NCBI GenBank assembly: GCA_019240835.1
Contig: JAFAXQ010000115.1
Location: forward strand, 1-36,656
DNA length: 36,656 nt
Direction: 5' to 3'
DNA from: Ktedonobacteraceae bacterium
GTDB lineage: Bacteria > Chloroflexota > Ktedonobacteria > Ktedonobacterales > Ktedonobacteraceae
A program made the position numbers and the translations under genes. The notes beneath the pieces are model-generated. The model was not told where the DNA came from. It made no database searches and worked only from the letters and a program-made list of their open reading frames with translations. Below, one piece after another: positions 1 to 7,972 of the stretch; within the stretch, counting starts at the first letter, position 1; each line of letters opens with the position of its first letter.

Positions 1-117
1 TTATGGCTGGCCGAAGAGACCCTTGTCTCATTTTTCCAGGGGGTTCTGCGGTTCTCTCCATTTTCTCAACTCATCCCCTTTCTTGATGGGGTTTTCTGGG
101 CTTGACATAGAGGATCT
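1..117 (+). mobile_element. IS110-family element, truncated terminal segment
   Basis: The reverse complement of these 117 bases is identical to 17971-18087, the noncoding end 3' of the transposase gene in the full IS110 copy. The window edge cuts the element. In the full copy the transposase stop lies about 170 bases from this end, so the coding part of this copy would begin just outside the window. Identity stops sharply at position 117 (GGATCT), which defines the element end. The implied transposase would be on the plus strand. The insertion lies 39 bases beyond the cas3 stop codon, so it separates cas3 from whatever followed it. Confidence 0.88.
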
Positions 118-156
118 CCTTTGTGACAAAACGGGTGGTTCCTGCTGGAAGAGCGT

Positions 157-2526
157 TTATTGATCGTCATCACTGCGTTTCCCAGACGGCGTGTCAAAGA
201 GCAGGCCAAGCTCGGAACTATACGTTTGCAGCACGACACAACGCTTGCGCATGGCATCACCGAGTGGCCGAACTTTGCCACAAGAGGCCAACTGCTGATA
301 TCTGCCATGACTGATGTTCACAAACAGGCGTGAGGCGTCGATGAACGCATCGTGTGCCATGTGCTCAAGATACTGCTCTTCAAAACACCGTGGAAGCACT
401 TCCACCCCGTCGAACAGCTCCTCAAACGCTGCTTCGCGTTGCGCATCAGAGTTGAATGGACGCAATCCACGCAAATGGGAAGCAACCAGTCGAAATTGGT
501 CGGTGTACGTCTTCATCCAGGGATCGTGTATCTCTGGTGCCGCATAAATCTCGTCAAGCCATGCTCCAAGAGCAGCCTCGTCAATATCTTCCTCGTTATG
601 TGCCTCAAGCACGTCGAGCGTTCTCTGTACCAGTGCCTCAAGGTAGACCTTCTGCCCATCACGCGGCTGGCGAAACACGTGGACAGGGACAATGTGCTTC
701 TTGCGTGCGCGATTGACGCGTCCAAATCGTTGTACGAGTGCATCGAGCGGGGCGGGATCGCTATAGATCGTGTCTACATCGATATTCAAGCTGACCTCAA
801 CTACCTGGGTGGCAACGACGGCGAGAGCAGTGTGAGCCGCGTCTACTGCGCAGCGAGCACGAATGGTTGCTTCTCGTTCCAGTCGATCTTTCATCGTGAA
901 GCGGCTATGAAGCAGTTCCACACACTCTGGCGGAAGCTGCTTGAGTAATGCCTCGCGCATATCTTGTGCTCGCTGAATAGTAGTGCAGCAAACCAGAACG
1001 GATTTTCCCTGGCGCACATCAGAGATGATTCGTGCAATCCCTGCTTCGAGTAGGTCACCGTCCAGGAGCCGGAGATGATGGCGCTTGAACTGCGCAAACA
1101 ACGCTTGTTCTGCCATGATTGGCTCAGAAATCCCGAGAATAGTAGGCATGATCTCGCGCAGAAGAGACGGGAAGGTGGCAGACATCACAAAGAACCGTGC
1201 CCCATAGGAGTCTCGCAGGTGCTTGACTAGAGCAAGAAGAAGAGCGAGCCGATTGGCGTCGTAGGCGTGAATCTCATCAAAGATGAAGGCGGCCTGTGTA
1301 TAGTCGGCAAGCATCCCTTCAAACCCTTTGATCTGGTAGACGGTCTTGAGCATCTGATAGGGACTCAAGACTTTTACCGGGCACGCGTGCAGTCGAGTGA
1401 GATGGTGTTGCCATTGTGCTGCCTGCGCGACAGATGATGGTCCGCTCTCACCTTGCATCAAGCGTTGATACAGCGCTTGCAGTGCTCGTCCGTGTTGTAG
1501 ACCCACCGCACTTTCCCCGAAGTACGAAGACAAGCGATCATACATGGCATTCATACTCGCTTGATAGGGCAGCGTATAAAAGAGACGTGATGTTGCCTCT
1601 GTGCCATTGCCAAGCGCCCAGAAGAGCGCCGCCTCCGTCTTGCCACTGCCAGTGGGAGCAACCAGCATAGCCGAGGTATGGTGATGCTGAGCACTCTCAT
1701 ACTGGTGAGCATAGAGCTGTGCTATCCCCTTCAACCCTTCTTGGGCAAATGCCTGCCAGGAACGCTCTATGCCTTGTGGCACCTGTTTCAGATGAGCCGA
1801 AGCCATGTGATCTGCTGTGGTAGTGAGACCACGCAGCATGACCAGCGTCGTGACTATACGGAGGTCGCGCTCTTCATCGAGATCTTCGATGAAGTGACGA
1901 TAGCTGGTAAGCCAGGCGTGTGTCCGTTGTACGCCTTCCACACACGTCATACGTACTGCCTGCTCTTCATCGACCAGTGGAATGGGCTGCACTGCAAACT
2001 GATGCAGAGCAAGAGCGTCAATCCATGCCGCAGAACATTCCTGGAGCCAGCGCCATAGCCCTCGCACAGTGCCCTCGTCAAGTTGGGTAAGCATATCTTC
2101 CACCAGTTCTGGATTGGCCCGTTTGTCGTAGGTGGAGGTAATCTCGTGAGCGTCGCGATGGTGCGACACGATTGCCGCGAGCACCCACTTTTGCTCGACC
2201 GATGAGAATGCGGGCACTATCCAATCGAGGAAGGCCAAGGAAAGAACCTCGTGACGACGCGCCCATCTCTCTCGTGTACGGAGCATGCTTTGAAAACCAC
2301 TAGCAGCCTTGCCGAAGTCGTGCAGGAAGCACGCCCAGAAAAGGCACTGCCAGAGACGAGGCACACCAAGATAGGTGGCCAGATGTGGGCGCAGGCGTCC
2401 CAATTCGGCCAAGCGACTCAGTACCAGCCACGTATGCTCAGCAAGGCTCTCGCCTGGGTGTGCCTTGTCCGTGCTCCTCTTCGCCCAGAGCGTGGCTAAC
2501 CAGTCAGGCCAACGAGATGGTTTCAT
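157..2526 (-). CDS. cas3: CRISPR-associated nuclease-helicase Cas3 (type I)
   Basis: Cas3 is recruited by Cascade to the R-loop, nicks the displaced strand with its HD domain and unwinds and degrades DNA 3'-5' using ATP. The 789-residue protein has an N-terminal HD nuclease (H31, HD at 69-70 in FLHDFGK, HH at 122-123). A superfamily 2 helicase follows, with Walker A APTGSGKT near 290, a DEIH box near 417, and a motif VI region QRFGRVNR near residue 600. The length is normal for an HD-helicase Cas3. The ATG at 2526 overlaps the end of cas5 by 23 bases, implying translational coupling. It is the last cas gene visible; an IS110 end lies 39 bases past its stop. All key motifs appear intact. Confidence 0.95.
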   Translation of the reverse strand: MKPSRWPDWLATLWAKRSTDKAHPGESLAEHTWLVLSRLAELGRLRPHLATYLGVPRLWQCLFWACFLHDFGKAASGFQSMLRTRERWARRHEVLSLAFLDWIVPAFSSVEQKWVLAAIVSHHRDAHEITSTYDKRANPELVEDMLTQLDEGTVRGLWRWLQECSAAWIDALALHQFAVQPIPLVDEEQAVRMTCVEGVQRTHAWLTSYRHFIEDLDEERDLRIVTTLVMLRGLTTTADHMASAHLKQVPQGIERSWQAFAQEGLKGIAQLYAHQYESAQHHHTSAMLVAPTGSGKTEAALFWALGNGTEATSRLFYTLPYQASMNAMYDRLSSYFGESAVGLQHGRALQALYQRLMQGESGPSSVAQAAQWQHHLTRLHACPVKVLSPYQMLKTVYQIKGFEGMLADYTQAAFIFDEIHAYDANRLALLLALVKHLRDSYGARFFVMSATFPSLLREIMPTILGISEPIMAEQALFAQFKRHHLRLLDGDLLEAGIARIISDVRQGKSVLVCCTTIQRAQDMREALLKQLPPECVELLHSRFTMKDRLEREATIRARCAVDAAHTALAVVATQVVEVSLNIDVDTIYSDPAPLDALVQRFGRVNRARKKHIVPVHVFRQPRDGQKVYLEALVQRTLDVLEAHNEEDIDEAALGAWLDEIYAAPEIHDPWMKTYTDQFRLVASHLRGLRPFNSDAQREAAFEELFDGVEVLPRCFEEQYLEHMAHDAFIDASRLFVNISHGRYQQLASCGKVRPLGDAMRKRCVVLQTYSSELGLLFDTPSGKRSDDDQ

Positions 2527-3247
2527 GCTGCTCTCCTACAAATGTGTGAAACATCAGACCGAGATGGCTCCCATTATCTTGCGCAGAGGTGGGGTCAATC
2601 CAGAATAGGGTCTGCTCTTTGCTGTCCAGAGACCAGAATGTGGTGCTCTGGACGCGGTTTTCCAACAGCAGATAGCGTGCGAAGGTTGGGGTGCGCTTGC
2701 GCTCATAGTCGAGATAGCGTGGGAGCAGTTCGGTGATGCCCTCCCCCACCTGTACTGCCATCTCATACGGGAGCAGCGTATGTTCAAAGTACGCATGCTC
2801 TGCTTGGTGTACCTCAATCACCTCGATAGAGGTGTAGGTAAACAAGTCTTGAGAGCGACCCAGCACAACAGTATAACGAGGGCTACGAAAAGCGTCTATC
2901 CATTCAGGACGGTTGAGATACAGCGTGAGCCGTGGCTGAAAGAGCAACGCACGCTTGAAGGGATTGACTCCTCCCTCCAGCACCTTGGGGTAGTTGGTTC
3001 CCGGTAGCTTCCCAGTGGAGATCGCCAGCATGTGGGTGTGTTCGATGTCATCAAAGCCAGCACGCGAGGTGAAGTGGTAGGCAAAGGCGATTCCTTCGGG
3101 AGGGATGACCTCTCCAAGCGCGCTACAGAGATGCCCATAGATGGTAGCTGGGGGTGGCATGCGAAACGACGGTTGTATGCCATGCATAAAGTGTGGTCGG
3201 CGAAAGGAGGTGGTAAGCCCCTCCGCTACAACTTTCAGGACGCGCAT
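2504..3247 (-). CDS. cas5: Type I-B Cascade subunit Cas5 (Cas5t-like)
   Basis: This RAMP-fold protein caps the 5' handle of the crRNA in Cascade. It has 247 residues. The N-terminus (MRVLKVVAEGLTTSFRRP) has the usual Cas5 beta-strand followed by an SFR motif, and PPATIYGHLCSALGE matches the conserved helix of Cas5 proteins. The start at 3247 lies 12 bases after the cas7 stop, with an AGGAAGGTG ribosome site overlapping the cas7 end. The 3' end overlaps cas3 by 23 bases. Neighbouring Cst1- and Cst2-like proteins support assignment to the Tneap form of type I-B. The type I-B Cas5 assignment is by similarity recognised by eye; subtype is less certain than family. Confidence 0.9.
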   Translation of the reverse strand: MRVLKVVAEGLTTSFRRPHFMHGIQPSFRMPPPATIYGHLCSALGEVIPPEGIAFAYHFTSRAGFDDIEHTHMLAISTGKLPGTNYPKVLEGGVNPFKRALLFQPRLTLYLNRPEWIDAFRSPRYTVVLGRSQDLFTYTSIEVIEVHQAEHAYFEHTLLPYEMAVQVGEGITELLPRYLDYERKRTPTFARYLLLENRVQSTTFWSLDSKEQTLFWIDPTSAQDNGSHLGLMFHTFVGEQHETISLA

Positions 3248-3259
3248 AGAAGCACCTTC

Positions 3260-4333
3260 CTATGCCAGCCAAGAGGCATTCTCTGCACGAGCCAAGTCTG
3301 CCACAAAATCGCGATGGGCATCCCTTGGATGACGGAGAATGACGGCACGTTTCGCACTCTCTCTGACGAACTGCTCGAATAGTTCACGCTGTTCATCCAA
3401 GTAGCCTTGCACCCATCCCACGTATATGGGAGAGAGCATTTCATCATCCATCGTCGTTAAGGCCTCTCGCACCGCCTCCAATTTGATTTCTGGCAACCCT
3501 TTGTTGTTAGCCCCAACGATGTGGCCAAAAAGATGATTGCCACCACGGGTGACTGCCAGAATACAAAACGCAGGCATCACGTCAGTGTAGTGGATTGCCT
3601 GTTTCGCTCCACCTTCTAAGAGCGCGAAAGCCTCAAAGAGTCCTTGCACGCGTCTGATACGCTCTCCCAGAGGAAGCCTGTATGCTTTCTCTTGTTCAAG
3701 ATGTTCCAGGTTTTGCTGCTGAGCAAGAGTCGTACGAACAGCATCAAGATTACGATAGCCAGCTTTATTGCGGTAAGAAAAGGTGCCGCACGCATGCAGG
3801 TCGAGTGAGAACATCCCTTGCAAGGTGGTACGGTACAGTTGGTGTTCATATGGGACAGGGTTGCCCTCATGCCGGGACATCACACCAAAATTAGTGGTGA
3901 TGTTAACTGGAGCGATAGAGACCAGCGTGCTCACCCGGAACGGTGAGACACGTGTCACTGGCTCTGCACTCTCTGTCTCTTTCGCAGGTGACATGCCTGT
4001 TTGCTGCTGTTCTTTTGCTGCTTTCTTTGCCGAAGGCATACGCATGTATCCAAGTAGATCATCATCCCACCAGAGAATCGGGTTACTATCGGTGTAGGCG
4101 ATCTTCTCCTCTCGATAGACAGGTGCCGCTCTCCAGCCTTCAACACGGTTCTGAGCAGTAGTACGTAGCCAGTAGCGAAATGCCTGAGCAGAGACATAAG
4201 GATAGGCTCCTTCACGTGTGCGGATCACTTTTACCCCGCTCGTGTTCTGATCTCGTTCGCCGACGATATTGCCAAGATTATTGAGAGCGGATGCTGGTGC
4301 ATTAATAAGTAGTAGTCCTGTGACAAATGCCAT
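3260..4333 (-). CDS. cas7: Type I-B Cascade backbone Cas7 (Cst2/DevR family)
   Basis: Cas7 polymerises along the crRNA spacer to form the Cascade backbone. The 357-residue protein starts MAFVTGLLLINAPASALNNL and continues with a VKVIRTREGAYPYVSAQAFRYWLR-like segment, the hallmark opening of the Cst2/DevR family (RRM core plus the switch into a recognition helix). A lysine/glutamine-rich linker near residues 100-125 (KKAAKEQQQTGMSPAKE) is probably a disordered insertion. AGAGGAGG lies 7 bases before the ATG, and the gap from cas8 is 12 bases, so it is cotranscribed. No defects are seen. Confidence 0.92.
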   Translation of the reverse strand: MAFVTGLLLINAPASALNNLGNIVGERDQNTSGVKVIRTREGAYPYVSAQAFRYWLRTTAQNRVEGWRAAPVYREEKIAYTDSNPILWWDDDLLGYMRMPSAKKAAKEQQQTGMSPAKETESAEPVTRVSPFRVSTLVSIAPVNITTNFGVMSRHEGNPVPYEHQLYRTTLQGMFSLDLHACGTFSYRNKAGYRNLDAVRTTLAQQQNLEHLEQEKAYRLPLGERIRRVQGLFEAFALLEGGAKQAIHYTDVMPAFCILAVTRGGNHLFGHIVGANNKGLPEIKLEAVREALTTMDDEMLSPIYVGWVQGYLDEQRELFEQFVRESAKRAVILRHPRDAHRDFVADLARAENASWLA

Positions 4334-4345
4334 GGAAAACCTCCT

Positions 4346-5890
4346 CTAGAGTGTTGTTGCATTTGAATCAAGCGTTGTTGTATCAATATCCGCAGTATCT
4401 GGAAGCGCATCAGGATGATCGCTAAACCAATTCAGTTCATAAAGCCGCTCAATCATGCGGATGAGTACGAGATCACGAGCGAACTTCCAGTTAGGCTGCA
4501 TCATCTCGTAGCCTTCTTCAAAAACTGCTAGGTATGGCTCAAGTTTGATGAGCGGAGTGTGCCCTGCTTTCACATACTTGTAGTTTGCCCTGATAAGAAG
4601 CGTACGAAAGTCATCAGGCCAGCGTACCTTATAGAAGTTATGGAAGAAACCCTTGTCATCCTGCTCTTTCACATACGACGCAAGAGTATCCCCTAATTGG
4701 CGAATTTCTTCAATACGTTGCTTGTCCATATGTATCACCTCTTCTAAGAATAAGGCTGTAAACTGCCAAGAAATGAGGTTTACCTCTTGACGCAGATTGT
4801 ATTCACTGCGAGGATCTGCTTGTGGCACATGACGTTTTGGGATGCGTAGCAGATACGTCATAACAAAAGCGCGTGCAGTATCGGGCAAGCGAAAAATATC
4901 CTCGTACAGATAATTGCGCCGACCTTTGTGGGCAAGTGCATTCTCCTCCTCTCCTTCCCCTGCTTTCTTGGGTGGCTTTGGGCGCTCCCATCCACGCTCC
5001 ACAAGCCTCTGCCACACCTGTGTATAGTCAGGGTGATGCTTTGTACGAAGAAACCGGACGATGTTCATGGGAAGGTGATAGATCCTCAGTGGAGGACTTT
5101 TCTCGTCAAGGGGTGATGTCTGGCCACTATTCGTAAGGTGATATGCTGTAATAGAATAGGGCTGTTTTTCCTCATGTGCATCGAGTCGACGTAGCTCCAT
5201 AGCTAAGAGTGTTTCAACCAGCAGAGTTTGGGGTGACGACGAAGCATCAGGAAGTTTTGTCTCTCCTCCTGCCCTTGCAAGCGTTATTGCCTCCTTATTC
5301 TCGCGCAAAGCTTCGCGAGCCGCAGCCAGAAGAATTTTAGGGTTATCAGAATGTATCGCCAGCAGCCGTCCACTACACTTGCGGCAGCCCATCGGAAAGA
5401 ACTGTAGACATAAGAGAGCCTCACCCGACACGGGAAGACCAGGATCACCTCCCGAAGAGAAGTTGATAATAGCTTCACCAGTAACAAGAGGAATGTGTTG
5501 CCTGTACGCTCTTCCAGGAGGCAGCTCATCCTTGCCTTCCTTATCTTTCTTAAGGGAAAGCGAACGACCTAGCGCTGGCCATCCTGTGAAAACACATATC
5601 TCTTCAGTTTGAGGCGCGTCTGCACCAAAATTCTTTGCCACAAGCCGAGCATACTCGCGTCTGCGCTCAGCTTTGTCCTTGAACGCTGGCTGAGTGAAAT
5701 CAGAGTTCATCAGCGACACCGTGAGAAATGAGGTCAGTGGCTGTTGTGTGTAGTAGGTCTCAATGTACTCTGCAACACGGTAAAGGTCATCCTCAGTCAA
5801 GTCAAGAGGATGGCTCTTCTCCACATAGGCAACGATAGTCGCAAGACCTATATCGAAGAAGGGGTGACCCGTGTATTGCAATGCTAGCAT
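4346..5890 (-). CDS. cas8: Type I-B Cascade large subunit Cas8 (Cst1-like)
   Basis: This is the first gene of the operon and encodes the probable large Cascade subunit for PAM recognition and Cas3 recruitment. The 514-residue protein has one clear CxxC (MGCRKCSG, near residue 187) where the Cst1/Cas8a1 family carries paired CXXC motifs; I do not see a second CxxC pair, so zinc binding may be partial or lost. The N-terminus (YTGHPFFDIGLATIVAYV) also matches the Cst1 style. It has an acidic, low-complexity C-terminus. A strong AAAAGGAGGTG ribosome site sits before the ATG, and an extended -10 (TGCTATAAT) lies about 40 bases upstream. Cas8 proteins diverge strongly, so the call rests partly on position next to Cst2 and Cas5. 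Confidence 0.85.
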   Translation of the reverse strand: MLALQYTGHPFFDIGLATIVAYVEKSHPLDLTEDDLYRVAEYIETYYTQQPLTSFLTVSLMNSDFTQPAFKDKAERRREYARLVAKNFGADAPQTEEICVFTGWPALGRSLSLKKDKEGKDELPPGRAYRQHIPLVTGEAIINFSSGGDPGLPVSGEALLCLQFFPMGCRKCSGRLLAIHSDNPKILLAAAREALRENKEAITLARAGGETKLPDASSSPQTLLVETLLAMELRRLDAHEEKQPYSITAYHLTNSGQTSPLDEKSPPLRIYHLPMNIVRFLRTKHHPDYTQVWQRLVERGWERPKPPKKAGEGEEENALAHKGRRNYLYEDIFRLPDTARAFVMTYLLRIPKRHVPQADPRSEYNLRQEVNLISWQFTALFLEEVIHMDKQRIEEIRQLGDTLASYVKEQDDKGFFHNFYKVRWPDDFRTLLIRANYKYVKAGHTPLIKLEPYLAVFEEGYEMMQPNWKFARDLVLIRMIERLYELNWFSDHPDALPDTADIDTTTLDSNATTL

Positions 5891-5930
5891 CTCAACACCT
5901 CCTTTTCATGAGTTGGAATGAAGTGCATAC

Positions 5931-5939
5931 ATTATAGCA
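5931..5939 (-). promoter_or_regulatory. Extended -10 promoter for the cas operon
   Basis: On the minus strand the sequence TGCTATAAT is a consensus extended -10 element (TGnTATAAT) placed about 40 bases before the cas8 start, with the ribosome site AAAAGGAGGTG between. No good -35 hexamer at 17 bases was seen, which extended -10 promoters tolerate. Confidence 0.55.
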
Positions 5940-6022
5940 ATCCAGATGGCAATAGACTAGGTTACAATAGAGTTGCGGATTACTTCTGCAAAGGATACCG
6001 GGCAGACATATGATAAAATAGG

Positions 6023-6207
6023 GTTGCAGAGGCGCTGCCCCGTGTGGGGGGTCTGAAAGTCTTAGTAGAGACGGCAAAAGAAGCCATCCGCGCCCAGTTG
6101 CAGAGGCATTGCCCCGTGTGAGGGGTCTGAAAGTTTTTCTTTAAGGATGGAGCTTTGACCGGCATCCAGCGTTGCAGAGGCATTGCCCCGTGTGAGGGGT
6201 CTGAAAG
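6023..6207 (+). CRISPR. CRISPR array 1: three 37-bp repeats, two 37-bp spacers
   Basis: Repeats lie at 6023-6059, 6097-6133 and 6171-6207. The consensus begins GTTGCAGAGGCATTGCCCCG and ends GTGAGGGGTCTGAAAG. Both spacers are 37 bases. The first repeat carries changes (GCGCTG, GTGGGGG). The 3' end TCTGAAAG resembles the 8-base handle (ATTGAAA-like) of type I repeats, so crRNA is probably transcribed on the plus strand, away from the cas operon, with the leader in 5891-6022. The repeat holds a short CCCC/GGGG stem that Cas6 could recognise; no cas6 is present in the window. The array is very short and may be a remnant. Confidence 0.95.
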
Positions 6208-6228
6208 CTATGTTGCTCAAATAGAATG

Positions 6229-6284
6229 GTTGCTCTGACTTGCGCAAGTCAGAGCAACTTTCCACATTTTGTGGAAAGTTGCTC
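6229..6284. promoter_or_regulatory. Two overlapping perfect palindromes upstream of the BRO gene
   Basis: GTTGCTCTGACTTGC and its exact complement make a 30-bp perfect palindrome at 6229-6258. A second inverted repeat, GAGCAACTTTCCACA with a TTT loop, spans 6252-6284 with a perfect 15-bp stem. The GAGCAAC heptamer is shared, so in RNA it can pair either upstream or downstream but not both. The pair lies between CRISPR array 1 and the BRO start. It could be an operator for a dimeric DNA-binding protein or an alternating RNA structure that hides or frees the start region. Confidence 0.75.
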
Positions 6285-6296
6285 GTCAGGAAGAGG

Positions 6297-7220
6297 ATGG
6301 AACAGATCATGGCTTATGAGGAAGAAAAACAGCAGGCAGTCACGCTGCTTGAAGGAGTCGAACGCATCCGCCGGGTCATACATGAAGGCCAAGAGTACTG
6401 GAGTGTGATTGATGTGGTGGGCTTTTTGACAGAGGCCGCCCATCCCAGTAAGTACTGGCACACAATGCGCAGCCGCATGCAAAGCGAAGGAGCGCAGGAG
6501 ACGCTCTCACAGATGGTCGAGCTCCCAATGAAATCTGCTGATGGCAGGCTCCGCAAGACAGACGCCATGAACCGACAAACTTTGTTGCGGCTGGTGCAGT
6601 CCATTCCGTCACCCAAGGCAGAGCCATTCAAATTATTTCTGGCTCAGGTTGGCGATGAAAGGCTCACTGAGATTGAGCAACAGAGTGAGACGTTAGAAGC
6701 CATGCGTGACCACTACCGTCAGCTCAAACGCGATGAAGAGTGGATCACGGCTCGGATCATCTATATTGCTACACGTAATGCCTGGACGAGTGAAATTCAA
6801 CTGAGAGGTATCAACGACAGTCCGAGCATTGCTCGGCTCACTTCGCTCTTAAACCTGCGAACCTTCGGGCTCACAACGGCACAGCATAAAGCCACGAAAG
6901 GATTGTCATCGAAACAGAACCTGGCAGATCATAAGACACGGATGGAACTTATTCTCTCCTCGCTTGCAGAAGAAACAGCAACCGGGCTTCACCAGAAAAA
7001 CGATAGCCAAGGATACGATGAGATTGAGCAGGATGTGAAAGAAGCTGGAGACACGGCTGCGGATGCTCGACGTGCGGTGGAACAACGGTTAGGTGAGCCA
7101 GTTGTCAGCTCTCAGAACTTTCTTGAGCCGTCTAAGCGCAAACGAAAGAAGCAGGCACTTCCACCGTCGAGTCAACAACACAAGAATCCGGAGGAGCCTG
7201 AGCAACAGACACTTTTCTAA
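6297..7220 (+). CDS. BRO-N/DinD-like protein (phage antirepressor-type), between two CRISPR arrays
   Basis: BRO-N domains occur in phage and mobile-element regulators and in DinD (DNA-damage-inducible) proteins; the biochemical role here is unknown. From ATG 6297 the protein has 307 residues. The N-terminal part (IRRVIHEGQEYWSVIDVVGFLTEA..PSKYWHTM) matches the BRO-N fold. A middle region (EWITARIIYIATRNAWTSEIQLRG) is like the DinD C-terminal region. The tail is lysine-, proline- and glutamine-rich and ends QQTLF. The ORF-track start is a TTG at 6240 inside the palindromes; I prefer ATG 6297 (AGGAAG just upstream) or ATG 6309. CRISPR arrays with the same repeat flank it on both sides. Confidence 0.75.
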   Translation: MEQIMAYEEEKQQAVTLLEGVERIRRVIHEGQEYWSVIDVVGFLTEAAHPSKYWHTMRSRMQSEGAQETLSQMVELPMKSADGRLRKTDAMNRQTLLRLVQSIPSPKAEPFKLFLAQVGDERLTEIEQQSETLEAMRDHYRQLKRDEEWITARIIYIATRNAWTSEIQLRGINDSPSIARLTSLLNLRTFGLTTAQHKATKGLSSKQNLADHKTRMELILSSLAEETATGLHQKNDSQGYDEIEQDVKEAGDTAADARRAVEQRLGEPVVSSQNFLEPSKRKRKKQALPPSSQQHKNPEEPEQQTLF

Positions 7221-7249
7221 TCTGGTAGGAAGCTTGAAGTGAGGTGACT

Positions 7250-7431
7250 GTTGCAGAGGCATTGCCCCGTCTGAGGGGTCTGAAAGTCTTTGGCAAAACG
7301 AAACTGGCTCTGTTTCCACACTGTTGCAGAGGCATTGCCCCGTCTGAGGGGTCTGAAAGATTTATGACTACGCGCCAGGAAGCACCGGAGCAAGGTTTCA
7401 GAGGCATAGCCCCGCGTGAGGGGTCTGAAAG
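7250..7431 (+). CRISPR. CRISPR array 2: three 37-bp repeats, spacers of 36 and 35 bp
   Basis: Repeats lie at 7250-7286, 7323-7359 and 7395-7431. The first two are identical and differ from array 1 by GTCTGAGGGG in place of GTGTGAGGGG. The last (GTTTCAGAGGCATAGCCCCGCG...) is degenerate, as expected for a leader-distal terminal repeat in a plus-strand array. It starts 29 bases after the BRO stop codon. The shared repeat and orientation with array 1 suggest one array split by the BRO gene. Confidence 0.95.
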
Positions 7432-7468
7432 CCAGCGCTAGTGTAGCATATTGCCCTGTTGCCTCCTA

Positions 7469-7494
7469 TTTGCGGAAACAATCGTTTCCGCAAA
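7469..7494. repeat. 26-bp palindrome, dispersed family member
   Basis: TTTGCGGAAAC-AATC-GTTTCCGCAAA has perfect 11-bp arms. It belongs to the same family as the sites at 17516, 22605 and 24583. Here the arms carry C/G where the 17516 copy carries T/A, so pairing is kept. It lies downstream of CRISPR array 2, with a short A run after it. Confidence 0.75.
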
Positions 7495-7542
7495 AAATCC
7501 TGCCTCTCCCCTTCCTCTGCGTTTCTCTTTCCCCTGAGAACT

Positions 7543-7720
7543 CTCCCCTGTGGGGAGAACATGAGGGAAGTTTCCCTCTCAAAGTCACGCAACAAGCCGA
7601 AATACACATAGCAGTAACCTAAAATACCCCCGCAGGGGAGAACATGGGGGAAGCTTCAGTCCCCCAACAATTCTAAACCCAGAGCAAGACGAGAAAGTTT
7701 CCCCAGAGGGGGGAGACCAT
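7543..7720. repeat. Gene-free stretch with short direct repeats and CCCC/GGGG hairpins
   Basis: The stretch 7432-7972 contains no convincing gene. CTCCCCTGTGGGGAG at 7543 is a palindrome. The 19-mer GGGGAGAACATGAGGGAAG at 7552 recurs at 7635 with one mismatch, and a shorter relative (CCCCAGAGGGGGGAGACCAT) lies at 7701. The repeats are about 82 bases apart, near one repeat-spacer unit of the CRISPR array, but do not match the CRISPR repeat. Function unknown. Confidence 0.55.
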
Positions 7721-7926
7721 CTCCCTGCTACTTCGGCAATCAGTTGGGCTTGCTCCTGTTCCTCCCGAAACACGCCACCAAGGGTTCTTTCCTTCTTCTC
7801 GTTCTACCTTCACTTTTAAGCATTTCACCATAGGCTGTGGTCGTGATATTCTGAAACTCCGCTTCATTGCTCCCATCGGTGCTTTATGCTTGTGTGCAAG
7901 CGTTCTGAGAAGCGATGCCTGCATAA

Positions 7927-7963
7927 GCGAGAATGGCATGGCCCCGGTCCGAGGGACTGAAAA
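7927..7963 (+). repeat. Degenerate, solitary CRISPR-repeat relic
   Basis: GCGAGAATGGCATGGCCCCG, followed by GTCCGAGGGACTGAAAA, aligns over all 37 positions with the array repeat. It keeps GGCAT, GCCCCG, GAGGG and CTGAAA. It is on the same strand as both arrays, about 500 bases past array 2 and 10 bases before the end of the M20 gene. Confidence 0.55.
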
Positions 7964-7972
7964 TTGGGTGGC

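Noticed and set aside
352-948. 198-residue plus-strand ORF within cas3
   Set aside because: It is antisense to cas3, whose motifs and frame are clear; the ORF has no ribosome site or recognised domain.
5891-6022. Plus-strand leader promoter for CRISPR array 1
   Set aside because: TACAAT near 5969 is a weak -10 with no good -35; too uncertain to list.
6240-6296. TTG start of the BRO ORF as given in the track
   Set aside because: This part lies within the two palindromes; ATG 6297 has an AGGAAG site and family-like N-terminus.
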